From: an uncultured Ruminococcus sp.
GTDB taxonomy: Bacteria; Bacillota; Clostridia; Oscillospirales; Ruminococcaceae
DNA length: 47,129 nt
Direction of reading: 5' to 3'
Assembly: GCA_947177205.1 (NCBI GenBank)
Contig: CAMWTO010000002.1
Coordinates: 1 to 47,129 of the forward strand
Shown in pieces: positions 1-8,593 of the stretch. The translations under genes were made by a program, and so were the position numbers. How positions within the stretch are numbered: position 1 is the first letter of the stretch; each line of letters begins with the position of its first letter. Below the pieces are notes generated by a model that saw only the letters and a program-made list of their open reading frames with translations, ran no database searches and was not told the origin of the DNA.

Positions 1-1
1 G

Positions 2-61
2 AATGAGAGAGATTGGGATTACGACACATACAATTTATCTTGTGAATTTACAATCCGATAA
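2..61 (+). CDS. possible 3' end of an upstream gene (partial)
   Basis: The + strand is open from the left edge to a TAA at 59-61, reading ...CEFTIR at its end, and is followed 70 nt later by a good terminator. A second frame is also open from the edge (ATG at 3, stop at 78-80), so the frame is ambiguous. Nothing recognisable can be read from about 20 residues. The terminator suggests that some gene ends here; the choice of frame is a guess. Confidence 0.25.
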   Translation, partial: NERDWDYDTYNLSCEFTIR

Positions 62-130
62 AAAAATATCTGTTCCATAAGCAGGATATCACGAATTAAT
101 TTTTAAAAAATTTAAACATCAAAAAAGTTC

Positions 131-168
131 AGTCCGGCAGAAGTTCCGCCGGACTGCTTGCTTTTTTT
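131..168. terminator. bidirectional intrinsic terminator
   Basis: A perfect 8-bp stem (AGTCCGGC at 131-138, GCCGGACT at 148-155) with a 9-nt loop is followed by a T run at 162-168. An A run at 121-126 gives the opposite strand its own U tract. It can end an upstream + strand gene as well as the XRE regulator gene, which reads leftward and stops at 214. Confidence 0.8.
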
Positions 169-213
169 CTGAAAATATGCTAGAATAAAATAAATAAAAA
201 ATAATTTTAATTG

Positions 214-906
214 TTAAGCATTTCTCTTTTTGTGGATGCTGTCTTCACTGATTTTAATCAGATTCAGGAGTGAGGAAGAATATTCCGGGTAAGTCTGGGA
301 CAGAATAGAAGTGGTTAAATATAACACTTCGGTATCACGTACGTAGTCGTTATCGCCGATGGGAATGCCACAGGATGCGGCTTTCACGTTTGCCTCACTC
401 ATGCTGATAATGGCACTTGCGTCGTCATTGGCGACAACTTTGTGGACGGAAAATAATTTCTGGTCGTTGTGGGGGTTGGCGTTGTAGATAATCCGGAATA
501 ATTTATAGACATTCAGCATTAAGTAAGAAGAAATTTCTTTAATTAATGTAATACTGTTCGCTTTCTGTGCAAGGGAATAGAGCAGACTGACGGAATTGTT
601 GACGATTTTCCGGTTGAATGCAACAACTTCCGGGCTTGGCATACTGTTGTTGCCGTCATCCTCGGGAATGTCTTCCACGGAAATGATTCTGCCCTCCGGT
701 TCGGGTGTCCGTCCGAGGAGATAATCACAGGAAACATTGTAATAATCGGCGATTTTGACTAAGAAATCCAGCCCGCATTCCCGGATGCCTTTTTCATAAT
801 GGGATAACAGTGCCTGGGAAATGCCGAGATCTGCGGCAGCCTGTTTCTGGCTGATCTGTCTTTCTTTGCGTTGTAACGCAATAATACGTGGGAAATCTGA
901 ATTCAT
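214..906 (-). CDS. XRE/Cro-family helix-turn-helix transcriptional regulator
   Basis: This 230-aa protein has a lambda-repressor-like DNA-binding domain at about residues 6-66. It shows the typical pattern RKERQISQKQAAADLGIS, then LSHYEKGIRE, then a YYNVSCDYLLGRT ending. The remaining 160 residues match no domain I recognise and may sense a ligand or mediate oligomerisation. ATG at 906 is preceded by GAAAGGAG at good distance. The gene stands alone, divergent from a phosphatase, and its promoter contains a short palindrome that could be its own operator. The DNA-binding role is secure; the targets are unknown. Confidence 0.85.
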   Translation of the reverse strand: MNSDFPRIIALQRKERQISQKQAAADLGISQALLSHYEKGIRECGLDFLVKIADYYNVSCDYLLGRTPEPEGRIISVEDIPEDDGNNSMPSPEVVAFNRKIVNNSVSLLYSLAQKANSITLIKEISSYLMLNVYKLFRIIYNANPHNDQKLFSVHKVVANDDASAIISMSEANVKAASCGIPIGDNDYVRDTEVLYLTTSILSQTYPEYSSSLLNLIKISEDSIHKKRNA

Positions 907-980
907 GGTAAATCTGACTCCTTTCGGGGAATAAAAATAAATTTTAAAAATAGATTGAAAAAATAATCTTGTTATTATAT

Positions 981-1009
981 ATTATAGTACAGATTATACA
1001 AATTGTAAA
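981..1009 (-). promoter_or_regulatory. sigma-A-type promoter of the XRE regulator gene, with candidate operator
   Basis: On the - strand TTTACA (1004-1009) lies exactly 17 nt before TATAAT (981-986). The inverted repeat TACAAATTGTA (997-1007) overlaps the -35 box, a typical place for autorepression by an XRE protein. The promoter is read directly from the sequence; the operator role is inferred. Confidence 0.6.
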
Positions 1010-1159
1010 GTTGTGGAATCGTGGAAAAATTCGTATTTTTTTTGTGAAATCTTGTGCAAAAAGCAGAGCCTCACAAAAGAAACAGACATAGTTTGTGAAA
1101 AATTCATAAAAATTTTAAAATTTGAAAATTGTTCTATCAAAAACAGGAGGTTTTTTCTG

Positions 1160-1795
1160 ATGAAAGGTTATCATCTGAGTCTGTACCGGCACGGGCGGAC
1201 AAAAGCAAATGACGAGGGAATCTATATCGGCAGTACGGATTTTCCTTTGTCCGACAAGGGCGCAGTGGAATTAAGCGGCAAAATGGATCTGTACGAATAT
1301 CCGAGAGTCCAAAGAATCTACAGCAGTCCTTTATTAAGATGTACAGAAACGGCAGAGATTTTATTTCCGGATGTGCCGTTATACTTAGCGGAAGATCTGA
1401 GAGAACTAAATTTTGGAAAGTTCGAGGGTAAATCCGCACTGGAACTGCTTGCAAGCCACACATACCGGGAGGCCTACCGGACGTGGCTCAAAGGCGGTTC
1501 ACCGGATCTGAAACCGCCGGAGGGCGAAAGCGTGGAAGAACTTTGTCTTCGGAGTTATCGGGCATTATACCGGATTTTAATGGACATGATGGAATTTGAT
1601 TTGAATCACTGCGCCGTCATTACACATGCCGGTGTGATCAGCAACATGCTTGCATGTTTCGGTCTTCCGAAAATTTCTCCGAAAGAACTGAACTGCGAAC
1701 CGGGGGAGGGTTTTGAAATCGTCCTGACGGCGCAGATGTGGCAGACGGCGCAGGCTTTCGAGATTCTGGGGATGACGCCCTATTCCAGAGATTGA
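1160..1795 (+). CDS. histidine phosphatase superfamily protein (phosphoglycerate mutase-like)
   Basis: This 211-aa protein belongs to the branch-1 histidine phosphatases, which pass a phosphate through a catalytic histidine. The nucleophile motif LYRHGRT sits at residues 8-14, the acidic region ELNFGKFEG lies mid-protein, and the second catalytic histidine is in VITHAGVI. It resembles the alpha-ribazole phosphatase / CobC-like group, but no cobalamin genes are nearby, so the substrate is open. The frame is open further upstream to 1013, but the ATG at 1160 has a strong AGGAGG 9 nt before it and starts the conserved fold. The next gene begins about 40 nt downstream, probably in the same transcript. 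Confidence 0.82.
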   Translation: MKGYHLSLYRHGRTKANDEGIYIGSTDFPLSDKGAVELSGKMDLYEYPRVQRIYSSPLLRCTETAEILFPDVPLYLAEDLRELNFGKFEGKSALELLASHTYREAYRTWLKGGSPDLKPPEGESVEELCLRSYRALYRILMDMMEFDLNHCAVITHAGVISNMLACFGLPKISPKELNCEPGEGFEIVLTAQMWQTAQAFEILGMTPYSRD

Positions 1796-1836
1796 CTTAA
1801 ATTTTTTAAAATTTTTATTCCAGGGAGCGGATGATC

Positions 1837-2601
1837 ATGAAAATGCAGGAGTTACGGCAGTTTACAAGGGAAACCATCCAAAGGAGACCAGGCAAAGCCT
1901 GGGGCATTGCCATACTTCTGCCGGCTGTCTGGATCGGAATGGAGCTGATTCCGGATGTGCTGTCCGGGATTCTCTGGATCAAAGGTTTGCTTACGCCGGA
2001 GGGATTCTTTTTCAGCCGTGAACCGTTCTGGATCGGGTTCCTGATTTTGTGGGGGATGCTGCGTTTCTGTATTATGACGCCGATTCTCTGCGGTGTTTGC
2101 AGTTGGTTCAGTTCTATGCTCGGATTTACTGGAAAAATCGTTCAGCCGTTCCGGGATTGTGCATTTTTCTGGAACAGTCTGCGCTTTTTCGGGGTGATCC
2201 GGATTCTGGAATTTCTTTCACTCTTTCCGCTGATTCTGTCGTGCATTCTGACAGTCGGCGCATTCCGGAAAAGCATGATGCAGGAAGATGCTGGATTCTG
2301 GCTGTTCCTGGTGATCCAGTGCCTGTGCCTGTGTTTCTGGACGGCATATTTTGCGATTCGTTTCCGGGTGAATCTGCTGGCAACACCCTTGCTATTTCTG
2401 GAAGATCCCGGACGTTCCGTTGCTTCTGTTGCATCTATCTGGAAAATTGTAACATTATCCGGGAGAATTCTGGAGCATCAGCACAGGAAATTACTATTGA
2501 TTTTCCTGACAAATTATCAATTCCGAGATTTTCTGACAATGCTGATTTTATTTTTGCAGATCCGAATCCGGGAATATTTACAGGAACACGAAATTAATTA
2601 A
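1837..2601 (+). CDS. polytopic membrane protein of unknown function
   Basis: This roughly 254-aa protein has about five or six hydrophobic segments (for example ILLPAVWIGMELI, ILWGMLRFCIMTPILCGVC and FLVIQCLCLCFWTAYFAI) joined by short basic loops. The layout resembles small integral proteins of the DUF975 type, but I cannot confirm that. AGGGAG (1822-1827) is 9 nt from the ATG at 1837 and only 3 nt from the ATG at 1831, so 1837 is preferred. It follows the histidine phosphatase gene closely. An AT-only hairpin (stems 2591-2598 and 2606-2613) overlaps the stop codon. No function can be assigned. Confidence 0.65.
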   Translation: MKMQELRQFTRETIQRRPGKAWGIAILLPAVWIGMELIPDVLSGILWIKGLLTPEGFFFSREPFWIGFLILWGMLRFCIMTPILCGVCSWFSSMLGFTGKIVQPFRDCAFFWNSLRFFGVIRILEFLSLFPLILSCILTVGAFRKSMMQEDAGFWLFLVIQCLCLCFWTAYFAIRFRVNLLATPLLFLEDPGRSVASVASIWKIVTLSGRILEHQHRKLLLIFLTNYQFRDFLTMLILFLQIRIREYLQEHEIN

Positions 2602-2661
2602 ATATATTAATTTTATTTACAGAAAATTTTCGATTTATCCGGAATTTATTTCATTTTTTCA

Positions 2662-2690
2662 TTGACAGATCTTTCAAACTGTGCTATAAT
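2662..2690 (+). promoter_or_regulatory. consensus promoter of the S10-spc-alpha ribosomal operon
   Basis: TTGACA (2662-2667) and TATAAT (2685-2690) are separated by exactly 17 nt, and TGC directly before the -10 makes it an extended -10. This is a perfect sigma-A promoter, as expected for ribosomal protein genes. Transcription should start near 2697, about 400 nt upstream of rpsJ. Confidence 0.92.
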
Positions 2691-2696
2691 AATGAA

Positions 2697-3096
2697 AGTC
2701 CAGTAAAAATAATGGATTTATTGAAATTACTGGCTGATAATATGCGCAGAAGCGAAAGGTTGCTGGCGGTTTGTCAGGTAATTTTCGTGGAGTATGTTCG
2801 GTCATGAACCGGACGGCAAGGAATGATGACACGGTATGTGCAGAGATTAACAGACGGTTTTTTCAAATTTTGTCTGTTCGTGTCCCTGTGTGACTTCGTC
2901 CGGAATCTTGCCTTAAGATTTCGGCTTTTCTGTTTCCTGTCTCAGGAAACACCAGGCGCAGTGGAACAATCCCCTGCTCCGTCCCTGTGATTCCTGTTTC
3001 CCACAACTGCGCCCCCGTCTCTGAAATTTCCGGAAATTTCTGAAATACAAAAATTCAGAGTACAAGCTTATTTTTCTGCAAGGAGGCGAATAGAGA
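2697..3096 (+). promoter_or_regulatory. long structured 5' leader of the ribosomal operon
   Basis: The 400 nt between promoter and rpsJ hold a series of hairpins. P1 is CCAGTAA/TTACTGG (2700-2706 with 2727-2733). The next is GTTCGGT/ACCGGAC (2796-2802, 2808-2814), then AACAGAC/GTCTGTT near 2849-2878. GTTTCCTG/CAGGAAAC (2932-2939, 2943-2950) is perfect with a 3-nt loop. A long arm is closed by GGCGCAGT/ACTGCGCC (2955-2962, 3006-3013). The last is CTCTGAA/TTCAGAG (3019-3025, 3054-3060), which encloses a GAAATTTCC palindrome. S10 operon leaders of other bacteria are autoregulated by L4; the same role here is inferred. The SD AAGGAGG follows the last hairpin. Confidence 0.75.
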
Positions 3097-3411
3097 ATGG
3101 CAGTAAGCGAAAAAATCAGAATCAAGATCAAAGGCTATGAGCATGCGACTGTTGATGCAGCTGCAGTCAAGATTGTAGAGGCTGCAAAGAGAAGCGGTGC
3201 CAGCGTTTCCGGTCCGATCCCGCTGCCCACTGAAAAGGAGATTGTGACAATTCTCCGTGCAGTCCATAAATATAAGGACAGCCGTGAGCAGTTTGAACAG
3301 CGCACACACAAGCGTTTGATTGATGTGATCCGTCCCACAGACAAGACGGCTGATGCGCTCCGTAAACTGGAGCTCCCCGCAGGTGTTGACATTGTGATGG
3401 AAGTCAAGTAA
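3097..3411 (+). CDS. rpsJ: 30S ribosomal protein S10 (NusE)
   Basis: At 104 aa it is full length for the family. S10 sits in the head of the small subunit and, as NusE, also takes part in antitermination complexes. The N-terminal [11 protein letters not shown] and the central [15 protein letters not shown] are typical. It is the first gene of the operon, behind the long structured leader and a strong AAGGAGG. A 98-nt gap to rplC carries an AT-only hairpin. Confidence 0.98.
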   Translation: MAVSEKIRIKIKGYEHATVDAAAVKIVEAAKRSGASVSGPIPLPTEKEIVTILRAVHKYKDSREQFEQRTHKRLIDVIRPTDKTADALRKLELPAGVDIVMEVK

Positions 3412-3423
3412 TTCCTGTTTTCT

Positions 3424-3453
3424 TGATTATTTAATAATTTTTTTAAATAATCA
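3424..3453 (+). repeat. AT-only hairpin between rpsJ and rplC
   Basis: TGATTATTTAA (3424-3434) pairs perfectly with TTAAATAATCA (3443-3453), an 11-bp stem with an 8-nt loop. A second, smaller hairpin near 3458-3482 (GGTC...GACC) follows before the rplC SD. With no GC base and no terminal U tract it is unlikely to be a strong terminator; it may affect mRNA processing or stability. Confidence 0.55.
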
Positions 3454-3509
3454 GGTCATGTCGGAAAAATTTAATTTTCGACCAATAACCATAAGGAGGA
3501 AAAACCCAA

Positions 3510-4139
3510 ATGAAAAAAGGTATTATCGGCAAAAAAGTCGGTATGACACAGATTTTCGATGAAAATGGCAAAGTCATTCCGGTGACTGTCGTAGAGGCTG
3601 GTCCTTGCCAGGTCATTCAGGTCAAGACCGTTGAAAATGACGGTTATAACGCTATACAGCTTGGCTTTGGCGACAAGAAAGCCAACAGAGTCAACAAGCC
3701 GGAAAAAGGTCATTTTGACAAGGCTGATGCAGGCTATAAGAAAACATTAAAAGAATTCAGACTGGAAGATTCTGATCTGACAGCCGGTGCGCTCGTAAAG
3801 GCAGATGTCTTTGCTGTCGGCGATATCGTAGATGTTTCCGGGACAAGCAAAGGTAAAGGCTTCCAGGGTGCCATCAAGCGTCACAATCAGCACAGACTGA
3901 AAGAGACACACGGCACAGGTCCTGTTCACAGACAGGCAGGTTCTATGGGTGCATGTTCTTCCCCGTCCAGAATTTTCAAGGGCAAGGGAATGGCAGGACA
4001 CATGGGCGCAGAGAAAGTAACAGTCCAGAATTTGGAAATTGTAAAAATAGATGCTGAAAATAATCTGATTGCGATTAAAGGCGCAATTCCTGGTCCTAAG
4101 GGCGGTATTGTGACAATCGTTGACAGCGTGAAAGCATAA
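3510..4139 (+). CDS. rplC: 50S ribosomal protein L3
   Basis: This 209-aa protein is full length for L3, one of the first proteins to assemble on 23S rRNA, with a loop reaching the peptidyl transferase centre. It starts [18 protein letters not shown] and carries the family signature [20 protein letters not shown] in the second half. TAAGGAGG lies about 10 nt before the ATG. rplD follows after 17 nt. Confidence 0.98.
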   Translation: MKKGIIGKKVGMTQIFDENGKVIPVTVVEAGPCQVIQVKTVENDGYNAIQLGFGDKKANRVNKPEKGHFDKADAGYKKTLKEFRLEDSDLTAGALVKADVFAVGDIVDVSGTSKGKGFQGAIKRHNQHRLKETHGTGPVHRQAGSMGACSSPSRIFKGKGMAGHMGAEKVTVQNLEIVKIDAENNLIAIKGAIPGPKGGIVTIVDSVKA

Positions 4140-4156
4140 GAGAGGGGGAACTTGAA

Positions 4157-4780
4157 ATGGCAACTGTAAAAGTATTTGATATGTCCGGTAATGAAGTTTC
4201 TTCCACAGAGCTGGCTGACAGCGTATTTGGCATTGAACCCAACCAGGCAGTCATGCACATGGCTGTTGTGAATTATCTGGCAAATCAGCGCCAGGGCACA
4301 CAGTCCACACTGACCAGAACAGAAGTCAGTGGCGGCGGCAAAAAGCCCTGGAGACAGAAGGGCACAGGCAACGCAAGACAGGGTTCTATCAGAGCACCGC
4401 AGTGGAGACACGGCGGCGTGGCACTTGGTCCGAAACCCAGAAGCTACCGTTATACACTCAACAAGAAAGTTCGTAGATTAGCGATGAAATCTGCACTTTC
4501 CGCAAAAGTCCAGGAGGGCAATCTGATTGTTCTGGATACGCTTACAATGGATGAGTTCAAGACAAAGAAAATTGCTGCAATGCTCAAAGCGCTCAATGTG
4601 GAGAAAAAAGCACTGATCGTCACAGCAGATGCAGATGTGAAAGTGTACAAGAGTGCAGCCAATCTTCCTGGTGTCAAGACAACACATGTAGGAACGCTGA
4701 ATGTCTATGATATTCTCAACGGCGGCAAGTTCATCGTTGCGAAGAATGCCATTGCAAAAATTGAGGAGGTGTATGCATGA
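4157..4780 (+). CDS. rplD: 50S ribosomal protein L4
   Basis: L4 (207 aa) binds 23S rRNA and lines the exit tunnel through its extended loop, here recognisable as [15 protein letters not shown]. In enterobacteria L4 also represses its own operon by binding the S10 leader, so it is the natural candidate ligand for the leader at 2697-3096; that is inference. The stop codon overlaps the rplW start by 4 nt (ATGA), indicating translational coupling. Confidence 0.98.
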   Translation: MATVKVFDMSGNEVSSTELADSVFGIEPNQAVMHMAVVNYLANQRQGTQSTLTRTEVSGGGKKPWRQKGTGNARQGSIRAPQWRHGGVALGPKPRSYRYTLNKKVRRLAMKSALSAKVQEGNLIVLDTLTMDEFKTKKIAAMLKALNVEKKALIVTADADVKVYKSAANLPGVKTTHVGTLNVYDILNGGKFIVAKNAIAKIEEVYA

Positions 4781-5112
4781 TGAAAGCACCGCAGGATATC
4801 ATCATCAGACCAATCATTACAGAGCAGAGCATGGATGGTATGCCCAACAGTAAGTATACATTCCAGGTTGCAAAAGATGCCAATAAACTGGAAATCAAAT
4901 CTGCTGTGGAAGCGCTCTTCAATGTAGAAGTTCTGAAAGTTAATACACTGAACTGCCGTGGCAGACAGAAGAGAGTCGGCAGATATGTCGGCAAAACAGC
5001 AGCTTACAAAAAGGCTGTTGTCACGATCAATCCTGAGCCTGAGAATGCAAAGGGCACAAAGAAAGCCGACAAGAAGAAGGGCACAATTGAGTTCTTCGAC
5101 GGCATGTTTTAA
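4777..5112 (+). CDS. rplW: 50S ribosomal protein L23
   Basis: L23 (111 aa) lies at the tunnel exit and docks trigger factor and SRP. It begins with [14 protein letters not shown] and has the family pattern [12 protein letters not shown]. There are two consecutive ATG codons at the start; the first overlaps rplD by 4 nt. The C-terminal tail is lysine rich and ends IEFFDGMF, as in many Clostridia. A 90-nt gap with an AT-only hairpin separates it from rplB. Confidence 0.97.
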   Translation: MMKAPQDIIIRPIITEQSMDGMPNSKYTFQVAKDANKLEIKSAVEALFNVEVLKVNTLNCRGRQKRVGRYVGKTAAYKKAVVTINPEPENAKGTKKADKKKGTIEFFDGMF

Positions 5113-5115
5113 TTA

Positions 5116-5151
5116 GATTATAATATAAATTAAAATAATTTGATTATAATC
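5116..5151 (+). repeat. AT-rich hairpin between rplW and rplB
   Basis: GATTATAAT (5116-5124) pairs perfectly with ATTATAATC (5143-5151), a 9-bp stem that is AT only apart from the closing G-C pair. The rplB SD (AAGGAG) follows after a further 40 nt that include a small GGGA/TCCC hairpin. Confidence 0.5.
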
Positions 5152-5202
5152 CGGTATGGGACAGTGCTCCCGCAAAAGCATTATTTTTAAGGAGTGAAAA
5201 CA

Positions 5203-6036
5203 ATGGCTATCAAGAGCTATAAGCCGACTTCTCCCTCCAGAAGACAGATGACAGTCACAGATTATTCTGTACTGAGCAAAGTCGCACCGGAGAAAAGTCT
5301 GCTTGAGCCGCTCAAGAAAAACAGCGGCAGAAACAGCTATGGTCGCATCACAGTCCGTCACAGAGGCGGCGGCAATCGCAGAAAATACCGTGTGATCGAC
5401 TTCAAGCGTGATAAAGAAGAAATGAACGCAACTGTTCAGACACTGGAATACGATCCGAACAGAAGTGCTTTCATTGCACTGGTAAAATATGAAGACGGCG
5501 AAAAGCGTTACATCATCGCACCTAACGGACTGAAAGTCGGCGATGTTGTCCGTGCCGGCGCAGATGCTGACATCAAGCCCGGCAATGCTCTGAAACTGAT
5601 CGATATTCCGGTTGGTACCTTCATTCATGCAATTGAATTATATCCCGGCAAGGGTGCACAGCTCGTCAGAAGTGCCGGCAACATGGCGCAGCTCATGGGC
5701 AAAGAGGGCGGTTATGCGCTGATTCGTCTGCCCAGCGGCGAGATGAGAAAAGTACCGGTGAACTGTAAGGCTTCCATTGGTCAGGTTTCCAATATTGACC
5801 ATGAGAATGTCAATTATGGTAAGGCCGGCAGAAAGCGCCATATGGGCTGGAGACCGACCGTCCGTGGTTCTGTTATGAACCCCTGCGACCATCCGCACGG
5901 CGGCGGTGAGGGCAAATCTCCTGTTGGTCGTCCCGGACCTGTTACCCCGTGGGGCAAGCCTGCGCTTGGTTATAAGACCAGAAAGTCTCATAACAAGACA
6001 GATAAATATATCGTAAAACGCCGCAACGGCAAATAA
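5203..6036 (+). CDS. rplB: 50S ribosomal protein L2
   Basis: L2 (277 aa) is a core 23S rRNA-binding protein needed for subunit association and peptidyl transfer. The conserved C-terminal motif [16 protein letters not shown], with the histidine long linked to peptidyl transferase activity, is intact. A GTG at 5194 is in frame, but the ATG at 5203 begins the canonical [11 protein letters not shown] and is correctly spaced from AAGGAG. rpsS follows after 25 nt. Confidence 0.98.
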   Translation: MAIKSYKPTSPSRRQMTVTDYSVLSKVAPEKSLLEPLKKNSGRNSYGRITVRHRGGGNRRKYRVIDFKRDKEEMNATVQTLEYDPNRSAFIALVKYEDGEKRYIIAPNGLKVGDVVRAGADADIKPGNALKLIDIPVGTFIHAIELYPGKGAQLVRSAGNMAQLMGKEGGYALIRLPSGEMRKVPVNCKASIGQVSNIDHENVNYGKAGRKRHMGWRPTVRGSVMNPCDHPHGGGEGKSPVGRPGPVTPWGKPALGYKTRKSHNKTDKYIVKRRNGK

Positions 6037-6061
6037 TCGGAAAGGAGAATCTTTATAAGCT

Positions 6062-6346
6062 ATGAGCAGAAGTATTAAAAAAGGACCTTTTGTGCAGGAA
6101 GTTCTCCTCAAGAGAGTCATTGCGATGAACGAAGCCGGCGAGAAGAAAGTGCTCAAGACATGGAGCCGTTCTTCTACGATCTTCCCGGATTTCGTAGGTC
6201 ATACGTTTGCTGTGCATGACGGCAGAAAGCATGTGCCGGTATATGTCACGGAAGACATGGTCGGACACAAGCTCGGTGAGTTTGCACCGACAAGAACATT
6301 CAAGGGTCATGCCGGTTCTAAGACATCCAATAACGGCAAGAAGTAA
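6062..6346 (+). CDS. rpsS: 30S ribosomal protein S19
   Basis: This 94-aa protein of the 30S head, near the A-site tRNA, begins with the invariant [11 protein letters not shown]. The central [20 protein letters not shown] and the closing [12 protein letters not shown] are typical. GGAAAGGAG precedes the start. It lies between rplB and rplV in the standard order. Confidence 0.98.
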   Translation: MSRSIKKGPFVQEVLLKRVIAMNEAGEKKVLKTWSRSSTIFPDFVGHTFAVHDGRKHVPVYVTEDMVGHKLGEFAPTRTFKGHAGSKTSNNGKK

Positions 6347-6369
6347 TTGCGGAAGGAGGAGTTTACATC

Positions 6370-6708
6370 ATGGAAGCAAGAGCAACTCTGAATAATGTCC
6401 GCATTTCTCCCAGAAAAGTGCAGATCGTGCTGGATCTGATCAGAAATCAGCAGATTGAGAAAGCACAGGCAATACTTCGCCTGACACCCAAGGCAGCCAG
6501 TCCGATTCTGGAAAAGCTTTTGAAGTCCGCTGTTGCAAATGCAGACAATAATAATGGCATGAACAAAGATAAATTATATATCTCTGAATGCTATGTTACA
6601 CCAGGTCCGATCATGAAGCGCATCATGCCCAGAGCACAGGGCAGAGCGTACCGGATTCTGAAGAGAACATCTCACATCACAATCGTGGTGAAAGAACAAG
6701 AAGATTAA
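6370..6708 (+). CDS. rplV: 50S ribosomal protein L22
   Basis: L22 (112 aa) has a beta-hairpin that lines the exit tunnel and forms part of the macrolide-sensitive constriction. It begins [18 protein letters not shown], and the hairpin lies around [18 protein letters not shown]. The SD AAGGAGG precedes the ATG. rpsC starts 17 nt after the stop. Confidence 0.98.
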   Translation: MEARATLNNVRISPRKVQIVLDLIRNQQIEKAQAILRLTPKAASPILEKLLKSAVANADNNNGMNKDKLYISECYVTPGPIMKRIMPRAQGRAYRILKRTSHITIVVKEQED

Positions 6709-6725
6709 TCCGAGGAGGCTATTAT

Positions 6726-7550
6726 ATGGGACAGAAAGTGAACCCGCACGGTCTGCGTGTCGGTGTCATTAAAGACTGGGATTCCCGCTGGTACGCAAAA
6801 AAGGCTGATTTCGGCGATATGCTGGTAGAAGATTATAATATCAGAAATTATATCCTGAAAACACTCAAGCCGATGGGTGTGCCCCGTGTGGAAATCGAGC
6901 GCTTTGCAGAAGACAAAGTCAGAATTCACATTCACTGCGCAAAGCCGGGTCTTGTCATCGGCAGAGGCGGTGCAGAAATTGAAAAGCTGAAGGCAAAGCT
7001 TGAAAAGATGATGGGCAAGCAGGTTGCTATCAATATTATGGAAATCAAGCAGCCGGATCTGGATGCACAGCTTGTGGCTGAAAAGATTGCAAAAGACCTG
7101 GAAGACCGTGTATCTTTCCGCCGTGCCATGAAACAGTCCATCAGCAGAGCCATGAGACTCAATGCAAAGGGCATTAAAGTCATGGTATCGGGCAGACTGG
7201 CAGGCGCAGAAATTGCACGTTCTGAGAGTTATCATGAGGGCACAATTCCGTTGCAGACCATCCGTGCAGATATTGATTATGGTTTTGCAGAGGCTGACAC
7301 CACTTATGGCAAGCTCGGCGTGAAAGTCTGGATTTATAAAGGCGAAGTTCTCAAGGGCGATGCAGCAAAGGCAATGGCAGCAAGAGAGAGAACCGAGAGA
7401 AGACGCAGAGATAACAGAGACGGCAGAGATAACCGTGACAACAGAAGACGTGATGACCGCCGTGGCAATTTCCGTGGCGAGAACAGACGTGGCGGCAATA
7501 ACAATTACCGTGGCGGCAGCAACACAAGAAGAGAAGGAGGCAACAAGTAA
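6726..7550 (+). CDS. rpsC: 30S ribosomal protein S3 with an unusually long Arg/Gly/Asn-rich tail
   Basis: S3 (274 aa) sits at the mRNA entry channel of the 30S subunit. It starts [13 protein letters not shown], has a type-2 KH domain with [12 protein letters not shown] (GxxG loop) near residue 75, and the S3 C-terminal domain up to about residue 215. The last 55 or so residues are a low-complexity tail rich in R, D, N and G ([15 protein letters not shown], then GGNNNYRGG), which many S3 proteins of about 220 aa lack. The frame is open upstream to 6588, but the SD GAGGAGG and family alignment fix the ATG at 6726. The rplP SD lies inside the end of this gene. Confidence 0.97.
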   Translation: MGQKVNPHGLRVGVIKDWDSRWYAKKADFGDMLVEDYNIRNYILKTLKPMGVPRVEIERFAEDKVRIHIHCAKPGLVIGRGGAEIEKLKAKLEKMMGKQVAINIMEIKQPDLDAQLVAEKIAKDLEDRVSFRRAMKQSISRAMRLNAKGIKVMVSGRLAGAEIARSESYHEGTIPLQTIRADIDYGFAEADTTYGKLGVKVWIYKGEVLKGDAAKAMAARERTERRRRDNRDGRDNRDNRRRDDRRGNFRGENRRGGNNNYRGGSNTRREGGNK

Positions 7551-7552
7551 TC

Positions 7553-7987
7553 ATGCTTCTTCCGAAGAGAGTAAAATACCGCAGAGTTCACAGAGGACGT
7601 CTGACAGGTAAAGCCTACAGAGGCAACAAGGTAAGCTATGGCGATTTCGGCTTGCAGGCGCTTGAACCTGCCTGGATCACATCCAATCAGATTGAGTCTG
7701 CCCGTATCGCAATGACAAGATATATCAAGAGAGGCGGACAGGTCTGGATCAAGATTTTCCCGGACAAGCCGATCACGGAAAAGCCGGCAGAAACCCGAAT
7801 GGGTTCCGGTAAAGGTTCCCCGGAATACTGGGTAGCCGTTGTCAAGCCCGGCAGAGTCCTGTTTGAAATCAAGGGCGTTCCGGAAGAGACGGCAAGAGAA
7901 GCAATGCGTCTTGCAATGCATAAACTGCCGATCAAGTGCAAGTTTATTGTCAAAGAATCTGAAGAAACAACAGCCGCAGCAGAATAA
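7553..7987 (+). CDS. rplP: 50S ribosomal protein L16
   Basis: L16 (144 aa) helps place tRNA in the A site and is a late assembly protein. It begins [16 protein letters not shown] and has the conserved [20 protein letters not shown]. It starts 3 nt after the rpsC stop, using AAGGAGG inside the end of rpsC, so the two are translationally linked. rpmC follows after 17 nt. Confidence 0.98.
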   Translation: MLLPKRVKYRRVHRGRLTGKAYRGNKVSYGDFGLQALEPAWITSNQIESARIAMTRYIKRGGQVWIKIFPDKPITEKPAETRMGSGKGSPEYWVAVVKPGRVLFEIKGVPEETAREAMRLAMHKLPIKCKFIVKESEETTAAAE

Positions 7988-8004
7988 GAGGGAGGGAGTC
8001 AGCA

Positions 8005-8208
8005 ATGAAAGCAGCAGAAATCAAAGAGATGACTGTCGAAGAAATGAATCAGAAGCTTGTAAGCCTGAAAGAAGAGCTTTTTGCACTCCGCTTCCAGCTT
8101 GCCATCAGTCAGCTGGACAATACAGCAAAAGTGAAGGCTGTCAAGAAAGACATCGCACGTGTCAAGACCTGTCTGCGTCAGGCAGAACTTGCACAGAGCG
8201 CTGAGTAA
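8005..8208 (+). CDS. rpmC: 50S ribosomal protein L29
   Basis: This 67-aa helical-hairpin protein sits next to L23 at the tunnel exit. It has the usual [18 protein letters not shown] start, the central [12 protein letters not shown] and a basic C-terminal helix. A strong GAGGGAGG precedes the ATG. The length is normal. Confidence 0.97.
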   Translation: MKAAEIKEMTVEEMNQKLVSLKEELFALRFQLAISQLDNTAKVKAVKKDIARVKTCLRQAELAQSAE

Positions 8209-8226
8209 GATAGGAGGAAGAACGCT

Positions 8227-8484
8227 TTGGCTGAAAGAAATCTGAGAAAGACGAGAACCGGAATGGTTGTCAGCGACAAGATGGACAAGACAGTCGTTGT
8301 TGCAATCGTCGATAACGTAAAGCATCCGCTGTACAAGAAGATTATCAAGCGTACTGTTCGCCTGAAAGCACATGACGAGAACAACCAGTGCCGTGTCGGC
8401 GACCGTGTATCCGTGATGGAAACACGTCCGCTCTCCAAAGACAAGAGATGGCGTGTTGTGAACATCATTGAAAAAGCGAAGTAA
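8227..8484 (+). CDS. rpsQ: 30S ribosomal protein S17 (TTG start)
   Basis: S17 (85 aa) is a primary 16S rRNA-binding protein. It begins (M)[18 protein letters not shown] and has [12 protein letters not shown] and the [12 protein letters not shown] closing motif. The start is TTG, not ATG: TTGGCTGAA follows AGGAGG, the same TTGGCT pattern used by rpsE and rpsK. It is the last gene of the classical S10 segment; the next gap holds an unusual RNA structure. Confidence 0.97.
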   Translation: MAERNLRKTRTGMVVSDKMDKTVVVAIVDNVKHPLYKKIIKRTVRLKAHDENNQCRVGDRVSVMETRPLSKDKRWRVVNIIEKAK

Positions 8485-8500
8485 TTACTATTAATTTTTG

Positions 8501-8593
8501 AGGAAAGGAGAAAGCTGCACAGGATTTGAATTTTAAAATTTATTTCCTGTTATAAATTATCATTATAATTTATTTCGCAGCGGAAAGCATCCC
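8501..8593 (+). promoter_or_regulatory. three-way-junction RNA between an SD-like sequence and the rplN start
   Basis: The SD-like AGGAAAGGAG (8501-8510) lies more than 80 nt before the rplN ATG. Between them a compact junction can form. The closing stem is GCTGC (8514-8518) with GCAGC (8577-8581). Arm 1 is ACAGGA/TCCTGT (8519-8524, 8545-8550). Arm 2 is ATAAATTAT/ATAATTTAT (8552-8560, 8565-8573). Arm 1 abuts the closing stem directly. Only a weak GGAAAG (8582-8587) lies at normal spacing from the ATG. The pairings are seen in the sequence; a role in bypassing the gap or in autoregulation of the spc segment is inferred. Confidence 0.6.

Noticed and set aside
2049-2597. 182-aa + strand frame overlapping the small membrane protein
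   Set aside because: It lies inside the membrane protein gene in another frame, and the main frame has the SD and a coherent pattern of membrane helices.
2712-2807. 31-codon reading frame (ATG GAT TTA ... TGA) at the start of the ribosomal leader
   Set aside because: It has no SD and its codons coincide with the stems of the leader hairpins; structure explains the sequence better than a peptide.
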